Shown here: positions 1 through 6,091 of the stretch, piece after piece
How the letters are laid out: each line of letters starts with the position of its first letter
Position numbering within the stretch: the stretch's first letter is position 1
NCBI GenBank assembly: GCA_023262945.1
Contig: JALQXY010000106.1
Coordinates: 1 to 10,581 of the forward strand
Direction: 5' to 3'
From: Rickettsiales bacterium
Lineage (GTDB): Bacteria; Pseudomonadota; Alphaproteobacteria; Rickettsiales; UBA1997
Length of the DNA stretch: 10,581 nucleotides
Program-made: the position numbers and the translations under genes
The notes under the pieces: generated by a model
Told to the model about the DNA's origin: nothing
The model's input: the letters and a program-made list of their open reading frames with translations, nothing else
Database searches by the model: none

Positions 1-141
1 TCACAAGATATAAACACTGCCAAGGAGCAAATAATTAACGCTATAGATGGATTTTCTAAAGATCCTGAGCCTTTTATTTTTTTGATAAAAAAAAATACTT
101 TTTCAAAATACAAAAAAACAGAAACTCCTGAAAATAATTGA
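1..141 (+). CDS. C-terminal end of an unidentified protein, possibly phosphonopyruvate decarboxylase-like (partial)
   Basis: Frame 1 is open from the first base and stops at TGA 139-141, giving the last 46 residues of a protein that begins before the window. The visible part has a helix-like start (INTAKEQIINAIDGF), then PEPFIFLIKKNTFSKYKK and a short polar tail. From memory, phosphonopyruvate decarboxylases (ThDP enzymes of phosphonate biosynthesis) have a similar hydrophobic strand followed by KKGTFxxY at the end of their N-terminal pyrimidine-binding domain. Here the protein stops just after that motif, so it would be a split alpha-type subunit or a truncated enzyme. The resemblance rests on a short motif and may be chance. 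The stop codon overlaps a possible TTG start at 138 of the next gene (TTGA) and lies 38 bases before its likelier ATG, so the gene probably belongs to the same transcription unit as the exporters downstream. Confidence 0.55.
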   Translation, partial: SQDINTAKEQIINAIDGFSKDPEPFIFLIKKNTFSKYKKTETPENN

Positions 142-179
142 ACACAAGGCAAAAGAAAGATAATTTTAGAATAAAATTA

Positions 180-1934
180 ATGAAACAAATAAAACCAGAA
201 AACAAAATAGCACATTTCTTGTGGCAAAGAGCTAAACCTTACAAATGGTGGTTCATTTTGATGCTTCAAGCCCCACTTGTTGGTGCAGCATTTATTCCTG
301 CCAACCAATATGCAACTAAGCTGATAATAGATATTATAACTCAGAACCCCGATTTTTCTTATGCACAAATATTTTTACCAATTCTGATATTTATAATTGC
401 AGGTATATCAATTGAGGTTTCTTGGAGATTGGCAAATTTTGCAGATTATAAGTCATTACCTCATTTTCACGCAGACATAATTAATAATATTTATTCTTAT
501 GTAACAAATCATGAATATAGATTTTTTCAGGATAACTTATCTGGCACTATATCAAGTAAAGTAAAAGAAATAGCTGATAAATCGCAGGAGTTGTTTGATA
601 GTTTTAGATTTTCTCTCATTGAGCCTTTTATATCAATAATGATATCGCTGTTTCTTTTATATTCAGTTTCATCTCAGATAGCTCTGTTATTTTTCCTGTA
701 TCTGATTTCTATCTTTTATTTAAGTTTTTTGATTTCAAAGAAAATTCATTTTCTAAGCAAAGATTATACAAAAGAAAGACAGGGTGTTAGTGGCTTAATT
801 ACTGATTCAATTTCTAATATCTCAAGCATCTTCTTATTTGCCTCAAGAAAAAGAGAAAGAAAATTTGTTGATAAAGGATTAAATAAATTGGTGGTTTCAA
901 CAAAAAAGATGCTCAAATATGAATTTATATTACATGCTATTTTTGGCATTATTAGCTTAGCTGCTTCTGTTGGTTCTTTATTTCTAATAATTCACTTAAG
1001 AAAGGCTGGAAAAGTAACCATTGGAGATTTTGCCCTTGTAATTGGTCTTGTTCATTATGCAATGTGGAGTTCATTTAACATCATAATGAACCTAAAAGAA
1101 TTCGTTAAGAAAAATGGAGAGTTGATTGAATCTTTTTCAATTTTTAATGATAAATGGCAAGATAAAGATAACGGGAGCACTCAAAAACTAAAATCTCCTA
1201 ACGCCAATATTTCATTCAATAATATTTCATTTTTCTATGACAATAAAACCCAAGTCTTTGATAATTTAAGCCTTGATATCAAATCAGGAGAAAAAATTGG
1301 ATTGGTTGGAAAGTCAGGGGCTGGAAAATCTACTTTGATTAATCTCTTGCTAAAATATTTTAGAATAAATGAGGGTAATATTTTAATCGGAGAGCAGGAT
1401 ATAGCAAAAATCAATCCAGATTCTTTAAGAGAAAATATAGCTGTTATTCCTCAAGATACTCTGCTTTTTCATAGAACAATTTTAGATAATATTGCCTATG
1501 GAAAGGAACAAGCTACAAAAAAGGAAATTATAGATGCTAGTAAGAAGGCTCATATTGATGAATATATTACCACTTTAGATAAGGGGTACAATACATATGT
1601 CGGAGAAAGAGGCGTTAAATTATCAGGTGGTCAAAGACAAAGAATTGCCATAGCCAGAGCGATTTTAAAAGATGCTCCAATTTTAATATTGGATGAAGCA
1701 ACTTCTAGCCTCGATTCCAAAACAGAAAAATTAATTCAAGAAAGCTTAAATCTGTTAATTGAAGATAAATCAAAAACAGTAATTGCCATAGCTCATCGCC
1801 TTTCAACCTTAAAACATATGGATCGCATAATCGTTATGGATAAAGGCAAGATTATTGAAGAAGGAACTCATGATGAGTTACTAAAAAATAAGAATAGTTT
1901 ATATAAGAAATTATGGGAGTTACAGGAGATTTAA
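180..1934 (+). CDS. ABC-type exporter, fused permease and ATPase (MsbA/ABCB-like half transporter)
   Basis: A 584-residue inner-membrane half transporter that should work as a homodimer and use ATP to export a lipid, drug or peptide; the substrate cannot be told. The N-terminal half has about six hydrophobic membrane segments (roughly residues 20-320, for example around WWFILML, FLPILIFIIAG and ISIMISLFLLY). The C-terminal half is a complete nucleotide-binding domain: Walker A GLVGKSGAGKST (about residue 374), Q-loop VIPQD, signature LSGGQ (about 481), Walker B ILILDEAT (about 501) and H-loop AHRLST. All catalytic motifs are intact and the length is typical. I chose ATG 180 because the protein then starts a short distance before the first membrane segment. 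An in-frame TTG at 138, overlapping the upstream stop, would add 14 polar residues and cannot be excluded. The gene is the first complete one of the + strand row; the next starts 23 bases downstream. Confidence 0.93.
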   Translation: MKQIKPENKIAHFLWQRAKPYKWWFILMLQAPLVGAAFIPANQYATKLIIDIITQNPDFSYAQIFLPILIFIIAGISIEVSWRLANFADYKSLPHFHADIINNIYSYVTNHEYRFFQDNLSGTISSKVKEIADKSQELFDSFRFSLIEPFISIMISLFLLYSVSSQIALLFFLYLISIFYLSFLISKKIHFLSKDYTKERQGVSGLITDSISNISSIFLFASRKRERKFVDKGLNKLVVSTKKMLKYEFILHAIFGIISLAASVGSLFLIIHLRKAGKVTIGDFALVIGLVHYAMWSSFNIIMNLKEFVKKNGELIESFSIFNDKWQDKDNGSTQKLKSPNANISFNNISFFYDNKTQVFDNLSLDIKSGEKIGLVGKSGAGKSTLINLLLKYFRINEGNILIGEQDIAKINPDSLRENIAVIPQDTLLFHRTILDNIAYGKEQATKKEIIDASKKAHIDEYITTLDKGYNTYVGERGVKLSGGQRQRIAIARAILKDAPILILDEATSSLDSKTEKLIQESLNLLIEDKSKTVIAIAHRLSTLKHMDRIIVMDKGKIIEEGTHDELLKNKNSLYKKLWELQEI

Positions 1935-1957
1935 AATAGAAGGTAAAATTTTATAAT

Positions 1958-2866
1958 ATGGCTTGGATTTATCTAACAATTTTGGCAGTAATTTTTCAGT
2001 TACAAAGGAATTTTTTACAAAAAAAATTAAGAAATAAACTAGATACTTTAGCTGTAAGTTGGGCAAGAGTGTTTTTTGTTGCGCCAATATTGGTAATTGC
2101 ACTTTGCTTTTTAATTACCACAAAAACTGATCTATTTTACAATCTTGATATTGTTTTTTATTTGCATTGTTTTGGTGCTGCTATTGCTCAAATTATAGGA
2201 ACTTTATGTTTAGTTGAGTTATTTTCGCGCAGAAATTTTGCTGTAGGAATAGCTTATATGAAAACAGATACCATTCAAGTTGCTATTTTGGCAGCAATAT
2301 TCCTTTCAGAATCTATTCCAGCTCTTGGGATTTTTGCAATTTTTATGGCAGTAATTGGGCTTATTTTACTAACTCCTATTGATCCTAAATTAAAATTATT
2401 TGAGAGGATTTTTCATAAAAGTGCAATTTTAGGAATAGGAGTTGGTTTTTTCTTATCAGCCACAACCATTTTCATGAAAAAAGCCATGGTTATGGTTGGA
2501 TTACAAGAAGAGAGTAAAATTTTGCCAGTAATTACTGTCTTTATCATTTATACTATCATGCAAAATGTTATATATGCTCTTTATGAAACTTATAATAAAA
2601 GACTAAAAGCTACTTTTAACAACATCATGATAAACTCAAAACAATGTTTGCTAATAGGGTTTTTTAGTGTGGCTGGAACTATTTGCTGGCTTGGAGCATT
2701 TTCACTACAATTAGTGGCTTATGTAAAGGTTGTGGCTCAGTTAGAAATTCTCTTGTCCTTCTTAATTTCTCATCATTTCTTAAAAGAAAAAAGCACTAAA
2801 TGGGAAATTTCTGGTATTATTTTGCTTATATTTAGCATCATCTTAATTCTTTTTGCTAAATTATGA
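1958..2866 (+). CDS. DMT-superfamily (EamA-type) permease
   Basis: A 302-residue, almost entirely hydrophobic protein with about nine to ten membrane segments, arranged as two similar halves as in the EamA family of drug/metabolite transporters. Recognisable parts are the first-half pattern AYMKTDTIQVAILAAIFLSE, where the fourth-segment/loop motif ends in the usual acidic residue, and the matching second-half pattern VVAQLEILLSFLISHHFLKE followed by a final hydrophobic helix and a positive end. The family moves small metabolites, including amino acids, S-adenosylmethionine and drugs, and the sequence does not show which. The gene starts 23 bases after the ABC exporter; a GAAGGT at 1939-1944 is a rather distant possible ribosome site. 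Its end overlaps the following GNAT gene by four bases (ATGA), so the two are probably translationally coupled. It may work with the ABC exporter in export of a modified compound (inference). Confidence 0.88.
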   Translation: MAWIYLTILAVIFQLQRNFLQKKLRNKLDTLAVSWARVFFVAPILVIALCFLITTKTDLFYNLDIVFYLHCFGAAIAQIIGTLCLVELFSRRNFAVGIAYMKTDTIQVAILAAIFLSESIPALGIFAIFMAVIGLILLTPIDPKLKLFERIFHKSAILGIGVGFFLSATTIFMKKAMVMVGLQEESKILPVITVFIIYTIMQNVIYALYETYNKRLKATFNNIMINSKQCLLIGFFSVAGTICWLGAFSLQLVAYVKVVAQLEILLSFLISHHFLKEKSTKWEISGIILLIFSIILILFAKL

Positions 2867-3411
2867 CAATTTTACCAAATATAATAACTAAACAATTAAT
2901 TCTGCGTTTACCCAAATCAACAGAAGCTAAGTTAATGCGTGATTTTGTCATTAAGAACAAACAACATTTTTTACCTTGGGAAGCTATACAAATAGATGAT
3001 TATTATACAGAAAATTACTGGCTAGAGAGAATTGAGCAAATTAATAAAGATTTCCTATCTGATAAGTCATGTTGTTTAAATATTTATAAAAAAGAAGAGG
3101 ACGAAAAATTAATAGGTATGGTAAATTATACCAACTTTATCAGGGGTGCTTTCCATTCTTGTTTTCTTGGCTTCAAAATAGCTAAAGAATTTGAAAATAA
3201 AGGATACATGACTTTAGCACTGAAGGCTTCTATAGATTATATTTTTAATCAATTAAGTTTACATCGTATTGGGGCTAATTATATGCCTTGCAATAAAGCA
3301 AGTGCTAAAGTTCTTGAAAAATGTGGTTTTCAACAAGAAGGGTTAGCTAATGATTATTTATACATCAATGGCAAGTGGGGAGTGTCAAAAAAAGTGTGTC
3401 TAAGGAACTAA
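2863..3411 (+). CDS. RimJ/RimL-like GNAT acetyltransferase with its C-terminus replaced by insertion-sequence code
   Basis: A GNAT N-acetyltransferase of the RimJ/RimL type, which moves acetyl from acetyl-CoA to an amino group such as a ribosomal protein N-terminus or a small molecule. Visible are the opening strand ITKQLILRLP, the acetyl-CoA loop region EFENKGYM (about residues 109-116), the helix/strand segment LHRIGANYMPCNKASAKVLEKCGF, and DYLYINGKW near the end. E. coli RimJ continues after that point with a strand like DHVLTAL. Here residues 1-172 are native and the last ten (GVSKKVCLRN) are read from the left end of an IS256-type element inserted after base 3379. The native continuation, EQHVLTRLINGNWKKI, lies beyond the element at 4782-4831. 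The reading frame is intact, but the final strand of the fold is changed, so activity is uncertain. The start overlaps the permease stop (ATGA). The uninterrupted gene would encode 188 residues. Confidence 0.9.
   Translation: MTILPNIITKQLILRLPKSTEAKLMRDFVIKNKQHFLPWEAIQIDDYYTENYWLERIEQINKDFLSDKSCCLNIYKKEEDEKLIGMVNYTNFIRGAFHSCFLGFKIAKEFENKGYMTLALKASIDYIFNQLSLHRIGANYMPCNKASAKVLEKCGFQQEGLANDYLYINGKWGVSKKVCLRN
3370..3379. repeat. Left copy of the target-site duplication
   Basis: GGCAAGTGGG here is repeated exactly at 4772-4781, immediately outside the two ends of the insertion sequence. IS256-family elements usually duplicate 8-9 bp, so the true duplication is probably an 8-9-bp part of this 10-bp identity, with the rest chance matches at the element edge. 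Both copies encode the GKW of the interrupted acetyltransferase. Confidence 0.88.
3384..3404 (+). repeat. Left terminal inverted repeat of the IS
   Basis: Its reverse complement matches 4745-4765 at 16 of 21 positions. The shared core is AGACACAC plus an outer TTTGAC, and the differences are one base and a four-base A/T flip in the middle. It also codes for the last residues of the acetyltransferase open frame. Confidence 0.85.
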
Positions 3412-3445
3412 TATAGCTTAAATATTAGTTAGTAGCAGGAGTTTC

Positions 3446-3508
3446 AATAATGGAAATAAATATCAAGGTGGAGAGCGTAAGCGAACCTTGATATTTATTT
3501 CCATTATT
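3446..3508. repeat. Perfect long hairpin (24-bp arms, 15-base loop) in the IS leader
   Basis: Bases 3446-3469 and 3485-3508 are exact reverse complements over 24 bases, separated by GGAGAGCGTAAGCGA. As RNA the loop can fold further: GC/GC closing a GUAA (GNRA) tetraloop, tandem G.A/A.G opposites (3473-3474 with 3483-3484) and a three-base GGA bulge on the 5' side. That order is the consensus layout of a kink-turn. No T-run follows the right arm and none lies on the other side for the opposite strand, so it is not a classical intrinsic terminator. A likely role is to block read-through expression of the transposase from host transcription, or to bind a protein. Its presence in other copies of the element cannot be seen here. 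Confidence 0.85.
3450..3491 (+). CDS. Possible 13-residue leader peptide inside the hairpin
   Basis: An ATG at 3450 opens a short frame, MEINIKVESVSEP, ending at TGA 3489-3491. An AGGAG at 3437-3441 stands eight bases before it, one of the best Shine-Dalgarno sequences in this window. The frame begins in the left arm of the long hairpin and ends in the right arm, so a translating ribosome would open the stem. This could be a regulatory leader peptide for the transposase, or the frame may simply be an accident of the palindrome. No similarity to known peptides is recognised. Confidence 0.22.
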   Translation: MEINIKVESVSEP

Positions 3509-3523
3509 AGAAAAAATATATTA

Positions 3524-3558
3524 GGGTAACGATTTTATTAATTATAAAAAGGTTACCC
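3524..3558. promoter_or_regulatory. GGGTAAC...GTTACCC inverted repeat at the transposase start
   Basis: GGGTAAC (3524-3530) and GTTACCC (3552-3558) form a 7-bp inverted repeat with a 21-base AT-rich spacer, ending directly before the transposase ATG at 3559. The presumed ribosome site AAAAAGG (3546-3552) lies in the loop and the edge of the stem. It could be an RNA hairpin that limits translation, or a DNA operator or transposase-binding site. An 11-bp sequence including its left half (3519-3529) recurs inverted at 4710-4720 near the other end of the element, which favours a binding site. Confidence 0.45.
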
Positions 3559-4764
3559 ATGAAAACTGTTTTTAATGTAGAAACTTTAATTTCAAATTCA
3601 ATAAAAAATTTGAATAATGAAACAAAAAATTTAATAAGTTTAGATAGGTTTATAATGCTAACAATAGAAACTTTAATGAATTTAGAAAGGGATTCATATC
3701 TAAAAGAATTAAAAGAAAAAAATATTTATGACAAAGGAAATGGTCATTACCAAAGAAGCATGAAATCACTACTTGCTAACCATCTGACTATAAATATTCC
3801 AAGAGTAAGAAATGGAAATTTTACTCCTCAAACACTTGAATTGATTAAACATAGTCAGGATCAATTAAATGAATTATCTCTTTCTTTATATAAAAAAGGC
3901 ATGAGTAACAGAGATATCTCAGATTTATTATCTGAGTTTTTTCAAGAAAAAATGAGCAGAACAACTATTAATAATTTAGCAAAATCTTTTCATGAAATTA
4001 GGGTCGCATGGCAAAATAGTAATTTAGATGAAAGGTATCTTGCTGTATATTGCGATGCTATTTATATAACTGTAAAAAGGGGTAATAAATATAGTAAAGA
4101 AGCAGTATATATTGCCTATGGAGTTAAAGAAAATTGTAAAAGGGAATTATTGATTTTGGAATCATCTCCCAATGAAAGTGCTACGGTTTGGGAAGATAAT
4201 TTTGCTGATTTAAAGCTTAGGGGAGTAAAAAAAATAGATTTAATTATTGCTGATGGAATTAAGGGATTTGAAGATAAAGTAGGAATTCATTTTCCTGATT
4301 CTGAAATACAAAAATGCGTTCTTCATAAAATGAAAAATATTACAAAAAAAATCTTAACTTCAGATAAAGCAGAAATTTGTTTTGATTTAAAGGAAGTTTT
4401 TAATAATTTTGAAAGAAGTGATACAGTTGAAAATGCTTATAATAAAGCTGATAAATTTGTTAAAAAATGGCAATTTAAATACCCTCATATTTCAAAATAT
4501 TTTAATGAAAAAGATTTTAATTATTATTTAACATATATAAAATTTAATGCTGAATCCAGAAGGTCTATCTATACTACAAATCCTATAGAAAGTCTTAATA
4601 GCATTATTAAAAAAGCAACTAGAAATAAATTATCTTTTGAAAGTGAAGATACTTTGCTTGATTATTTATTTACTGTTATTAAAGAATTCCAAAATAAAAA
4701 TTGGAGTATTTACCCTAATAATGTTTTTAAAAATTTCTGCTTAACTCAGACACACAAAATTTGA
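3559..4764 (+). CDS. IS256-family (mutator-type) transposase
   Basis: A 401-residue DDE transposase that cuts and joins the ends of the surrounding element. The N-terminal third carries the family's DNA-binding pattern LSLSLYKKGMSNRDISDLL, followed by MSRTTINN. The catalytic triad is visible as D166 (YCDAIYITVK), D232 (IIADGIKGF) and E344 (TTNPIESLNS), with the conserved CVLHKMKN between the second D and the E. Spacing and length are normal for the family, and no frameshift or stop is seen, so the enzyme is probably active. Translation likely starts at ATG 3559 behind AAAAAGG, immediately after a GTTACCC inverted-repeat arm. The stop codon (4762-4764) lies inside the right terminal repeat, so the last residues are encoded by the element end. 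The gene points the same way as the host operon. Confidence 0.96.
   Translation: MKTVFNVETLISNSIKNLNNETKNLISLDRFIMLTIETLMNLERDSYLKELKEKNIYDKGNGHYQRSMKSLLANHLTINIPRVRNGNFTPQTLELIKHSQDQLNELSLSLYKKGMSNRDISDLLSEFFQEKMSRTTINNLAKSFHEIRVAWQNSNLDERYLAVYCDAIYITVKRGNKYSKEAVYIAYGVKENCKRELLILESSPNESATVWEDNFADLKLRGVKKIDLIIADGIKGFEDKVGIHFPDSEIQKCVLHKMKNITKKILTSDKAEICFDLKEVFNNFERSDTVENAYNKADKFVKKWQFKYPHISKYFNEKDFNYYLTYIKFNAESRRSIYTTNPIESLNSIIKKATRNKLSFESEDTLLDYLFTVIKEFQNKNWSIYPNNVFKNFCLTQTHKI
4710..4720 (-). repeat. Subterminal inverted copy of the leader 11-mer
   Basis: TTACCCTAATA here is the exact reverse complement of TATTAGGGTAA at 3519-3529. The right copy lies within the transposase coding end, about 25 bases inside the right terminal repeat, and the left copy lies about 115 bases inside the left one. 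It may be a second transposase-binding site or a coincidence in AT-rich DNA; the GGGTAA core makes chance less likely. Confidence 0.4.
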
Positions 4765-4765
4765 C
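4745..4765 (+). repeat. Right terminal inverted repeat of the IS
   Basis: It pairs with 3384-3404 as an inverted repeat (16 of 21 positions, core AGACACAC and outer TTTGAC). It contains the transposase stop codon TGA at 4762-4764. A few G-rich bases (GGGGTG) separate it from the right target-site duplication. Confidence 0.85.
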
Positions 4766-4771
4766 GGGGTG

Positions 4772-4781
4772 GGCAAGTGGG
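4772..4781. repeat. Right copy of the target-site duplication
   Basis: GGCAAGTGGG, identical to 3370-3379 at the other end of the insertion sequence. The interrupted acetyltransferase reading frame resumes through this copy (Gly-Lys-Trp) into 4782-4831. Confidence 0.88.
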
Positions 4782-4831
4782 AGCAACATGTGCTTACTCG
4801 CTTGATTAATGGTAATTGGAAAAAGATTTAA
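4782..4831 (+). pseudogene. Severed 3' end of the RimJ-like GNAT gene
   Basis: Joined to base 3379 in the original frame, these bases encode EQHVLTRLINGNWKKI and a TAA stop (4829-4831). The peptide follows YINGKW exactly as expected for RimJ-type enzymes; E. coli RimJ has DHVLTAL at this place. The fragment has no start of its own and is now an orphan behind the insertion sequence. Its stop lies four bases before the ATG of the next gene, which shows the original operon spacing and makes the upstream ATG at 4809 an unlikely start for that gene. Confidence 0.9.
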
Positions 4832-4835
4832 AGTA

Positions 4836-6086
4836 ATGAAAACCTTAGAAATTGTAAAAAAACATATTTTTGATTTAGAAAATGCTTTGCTAACTGAAGA
4901 AGTTAGAAAAAGTGAAGATGAATTAAATCAATTGATCTCAGATAATTTTGTAGAATTTGGCAGTTCAGGGAAAATATATAAAAAATCTGATATTCTAAAA
5001 TTCTTACCACAAGAAGAATTTAAAAAAATTACTATTACAGATTTTGAAATTATTTCTAGCGGAAAAGATGAGATTTCAGTGCGCTATAAATCTAGCTTGG
5101 AAGATAATATCACATTAAGATCATCCATTTGGAAAAAAGAAGGTGATGATTGGAAAATTATCTTTCATCAAGGGACAAAAATAGAAAATAAGCCCACTCT
5201 TTTTATTATTTGCGGAATGCCAGCATCTGGCAAAACAACACTCACACAAAAAATAATAGAAAAATATGGCGCTATTCATCTATCAGAAGATGAATGGATG
5301 AAGGATTTGATCTCTATGTATGATAATGATGAAATGCGAGATAATGTTGCAGGGCTACATAGAAAATTTGCATCGCAGTTACTTACAAAATCTATCAATA
5401 TTGTAATGGACGGAGGCTATTATAGCAAAGAAGAAAGGGATGAATTAAAAAATATAGCAAAAAATTCTGGCGCAAATGCTGAGCTACATTATTTAAAGGC
5501 AGATTTTTCTACCCTAAACGCAAGAAGAATTGAAAGGAATAAAAAGCTCAGAGAAGAATTCCACACAACAGAGGAAAATTTAAAAAGAGCAAAACAATAT
5601 TTTTGCGAGCCAACTGCAAAAGAAAACCCGATAATACATGTTAATAATAATATTATCTTGAGAATAGTAGAATATGGCTCACCAAAATATTTTGAAGCAA
5701 CCACTTTAAGAGAAGATATTTTAAGGAAGCCACTTGGACTTGGTTTTAAAAAAGAAGAGTTAGAGCAAGATAAAAATCATATTCATGTTATTGCCACTAT
5801 CAACGAGAAAATCATTGGAACATGTGCTTTAGCGCCACTAAACAATAAAACTCTTAAAATGCAAAGAGTGGCAATAAAAGAAGATTTTCAAAACAAAGGA
5901 ATCGGCACTCTTTTATTAAAATTTTGTGAAGAATATGTAATAGATTTTGGCTATCAGGAGCTATATTGCCATGCCAGAGATAGCGCAATTCCCTTTTATG
6001 AAAAACATAATTTTATAGCTGAGGGAGATTTATTTGATGAGGATGGAACTACTCCTCACCTAAGAATGAGAAAAATATTAAAATAA
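4836..6086 (+). CDS. Three-domain fusion: NTF2-like, P-loop kinase and GNAT acetyltransferase
   Basis: A 416-residue cytoplasmic protein with three recognisable parts. Residues 1-120 look like an NTF2/DUF4440 (SnoaL-like) domain, with the typical LNQLISDNFVEFGSSGKIYKKSDIL start and SSIWKKEGDDWKIIFHQGT end. Residues about 122-275 are a P-loop kinase of the AAA_33/zeta-toxin/chloramphenicol-phosphotransferase type: Walker A GMPASGKT (127-134), an acidic LSEDEW segment where substrate aspartate/glutamate is expected, and the basic ARRIERNKK lid region. Residues about 285-416 form an ElaA-like GNAT domain with VAIKEDFQNKGIG (Q352, G355 and G357 of the acetyl-CoA loop), FYEKHNF and TPHLRM. All key motifs look intact, so one chain could phosphorylate and acetylate a small molecule. 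The start is ATG 4836, because 4809-4831 was part of the interrupted acetyltransferase gene. No strong ribosome site is seen. The substrate is unknown. Confidence 0.88.
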   Translation: MKTLEIVKKHIFDLENALLTEEVRKSEDELNQLISDNFVEFGSSGKIYKKSDILKFLPQEEFKKITITDFEIISSGKDEISVRYKSSLEDNITLRSSIWKKEGDDWKIIFHQGTKIENKPTLFIICGMPASGKTTLTQKIIEKYGAIHLSEDEWMKDLISMYDNDEMRDNVAGLHRKFASQLLTKSINIVMDGGYYSKEERDELKNIAKNSGANAELHYLKADFSTLNARRIERNKKLREEFHTTEENLKRAKQYFCEPTAKENPIIHVNNNIILRIVEYGSPKYFEATTLREDILRKPLGLGFKKEELEQDKNHIHVIATINEKIIGTCALAPLNNKTLKMQRVAIKEDFQNKGIGTLLLKFCEEYVIDFGYQELYCHARDSAIPFYEKHNFIAEGDLFDEDGTTPHLRMRKILK

Positions 6087-6091
6087 TAAAT

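Larger units (their letters stand above)
3380..4771 (+). mobile_element. Complete IS256-family insertion sequence inside the GNAT gene
   Basis: An element of about 1.39 kb bounded by imperfect terminal inverted repeats (3384-3404 and 4745-4765, 16 of 21 positions matching) and flanked by direct copies of GGCAAGTGGG. It carries one intact mutator-type transposase (3559-4764) and a leader of about 155 bases with two inverted repeats. Exact ends are uncertain by one or two bases because the target duplication is ambiguous. It lies in the same orientation as the host operon. Identical flanking repeats, intact ends and an intact transposase point to a fairly recent insertion. Removing the element plus one repeat copy rejoins the acetyltransferase reading frame without any change, which proves the insertion site. 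Confidence 0.93.

Noticed and set aside
60..137. A TTGATA at 82-87 as a -35 box for the operon
   Set aside because: No acceptable -10 box stands at 16-18 bases distance; the stretch is part of the upstream coding end and its A/T runs give many chance matches.
138..179. TTG at 138 as the start of the ABC exporter
   Set aside because: It is in frame and overlaps the upstream stop (TTGA), but it lacks a ribosome site and adds 14 polar residues, whereas ATG 180 gives a normal exporter. Kept only as an alternative.
3446..3520. Long hairpin as an intrinsic transcription terminator of the acetyltransferase gene
   Set aside because: No T-run follows the right arm (AGAAAAAATATA comes next) and none serves the opposite strand; the stem is also far longer and more AT-rich than usual terminators.
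3489..3522. TTGATA (3489-3494) with TATATT (3517-3522) as the transposase promoter
   Set aside because: The spacer is 22 bases, too long for a normal sigma-70-type promoter, and the first hexamer is part of the hairpin arm.
4809..4835. ATG at 4809 as the start of the triple-fusion gene
   Set aside because: Bases 4809-4831 are the old coding end of the interrupted acetyltransferase, so the native start is most likely ATG 4836, four bases after its stop.
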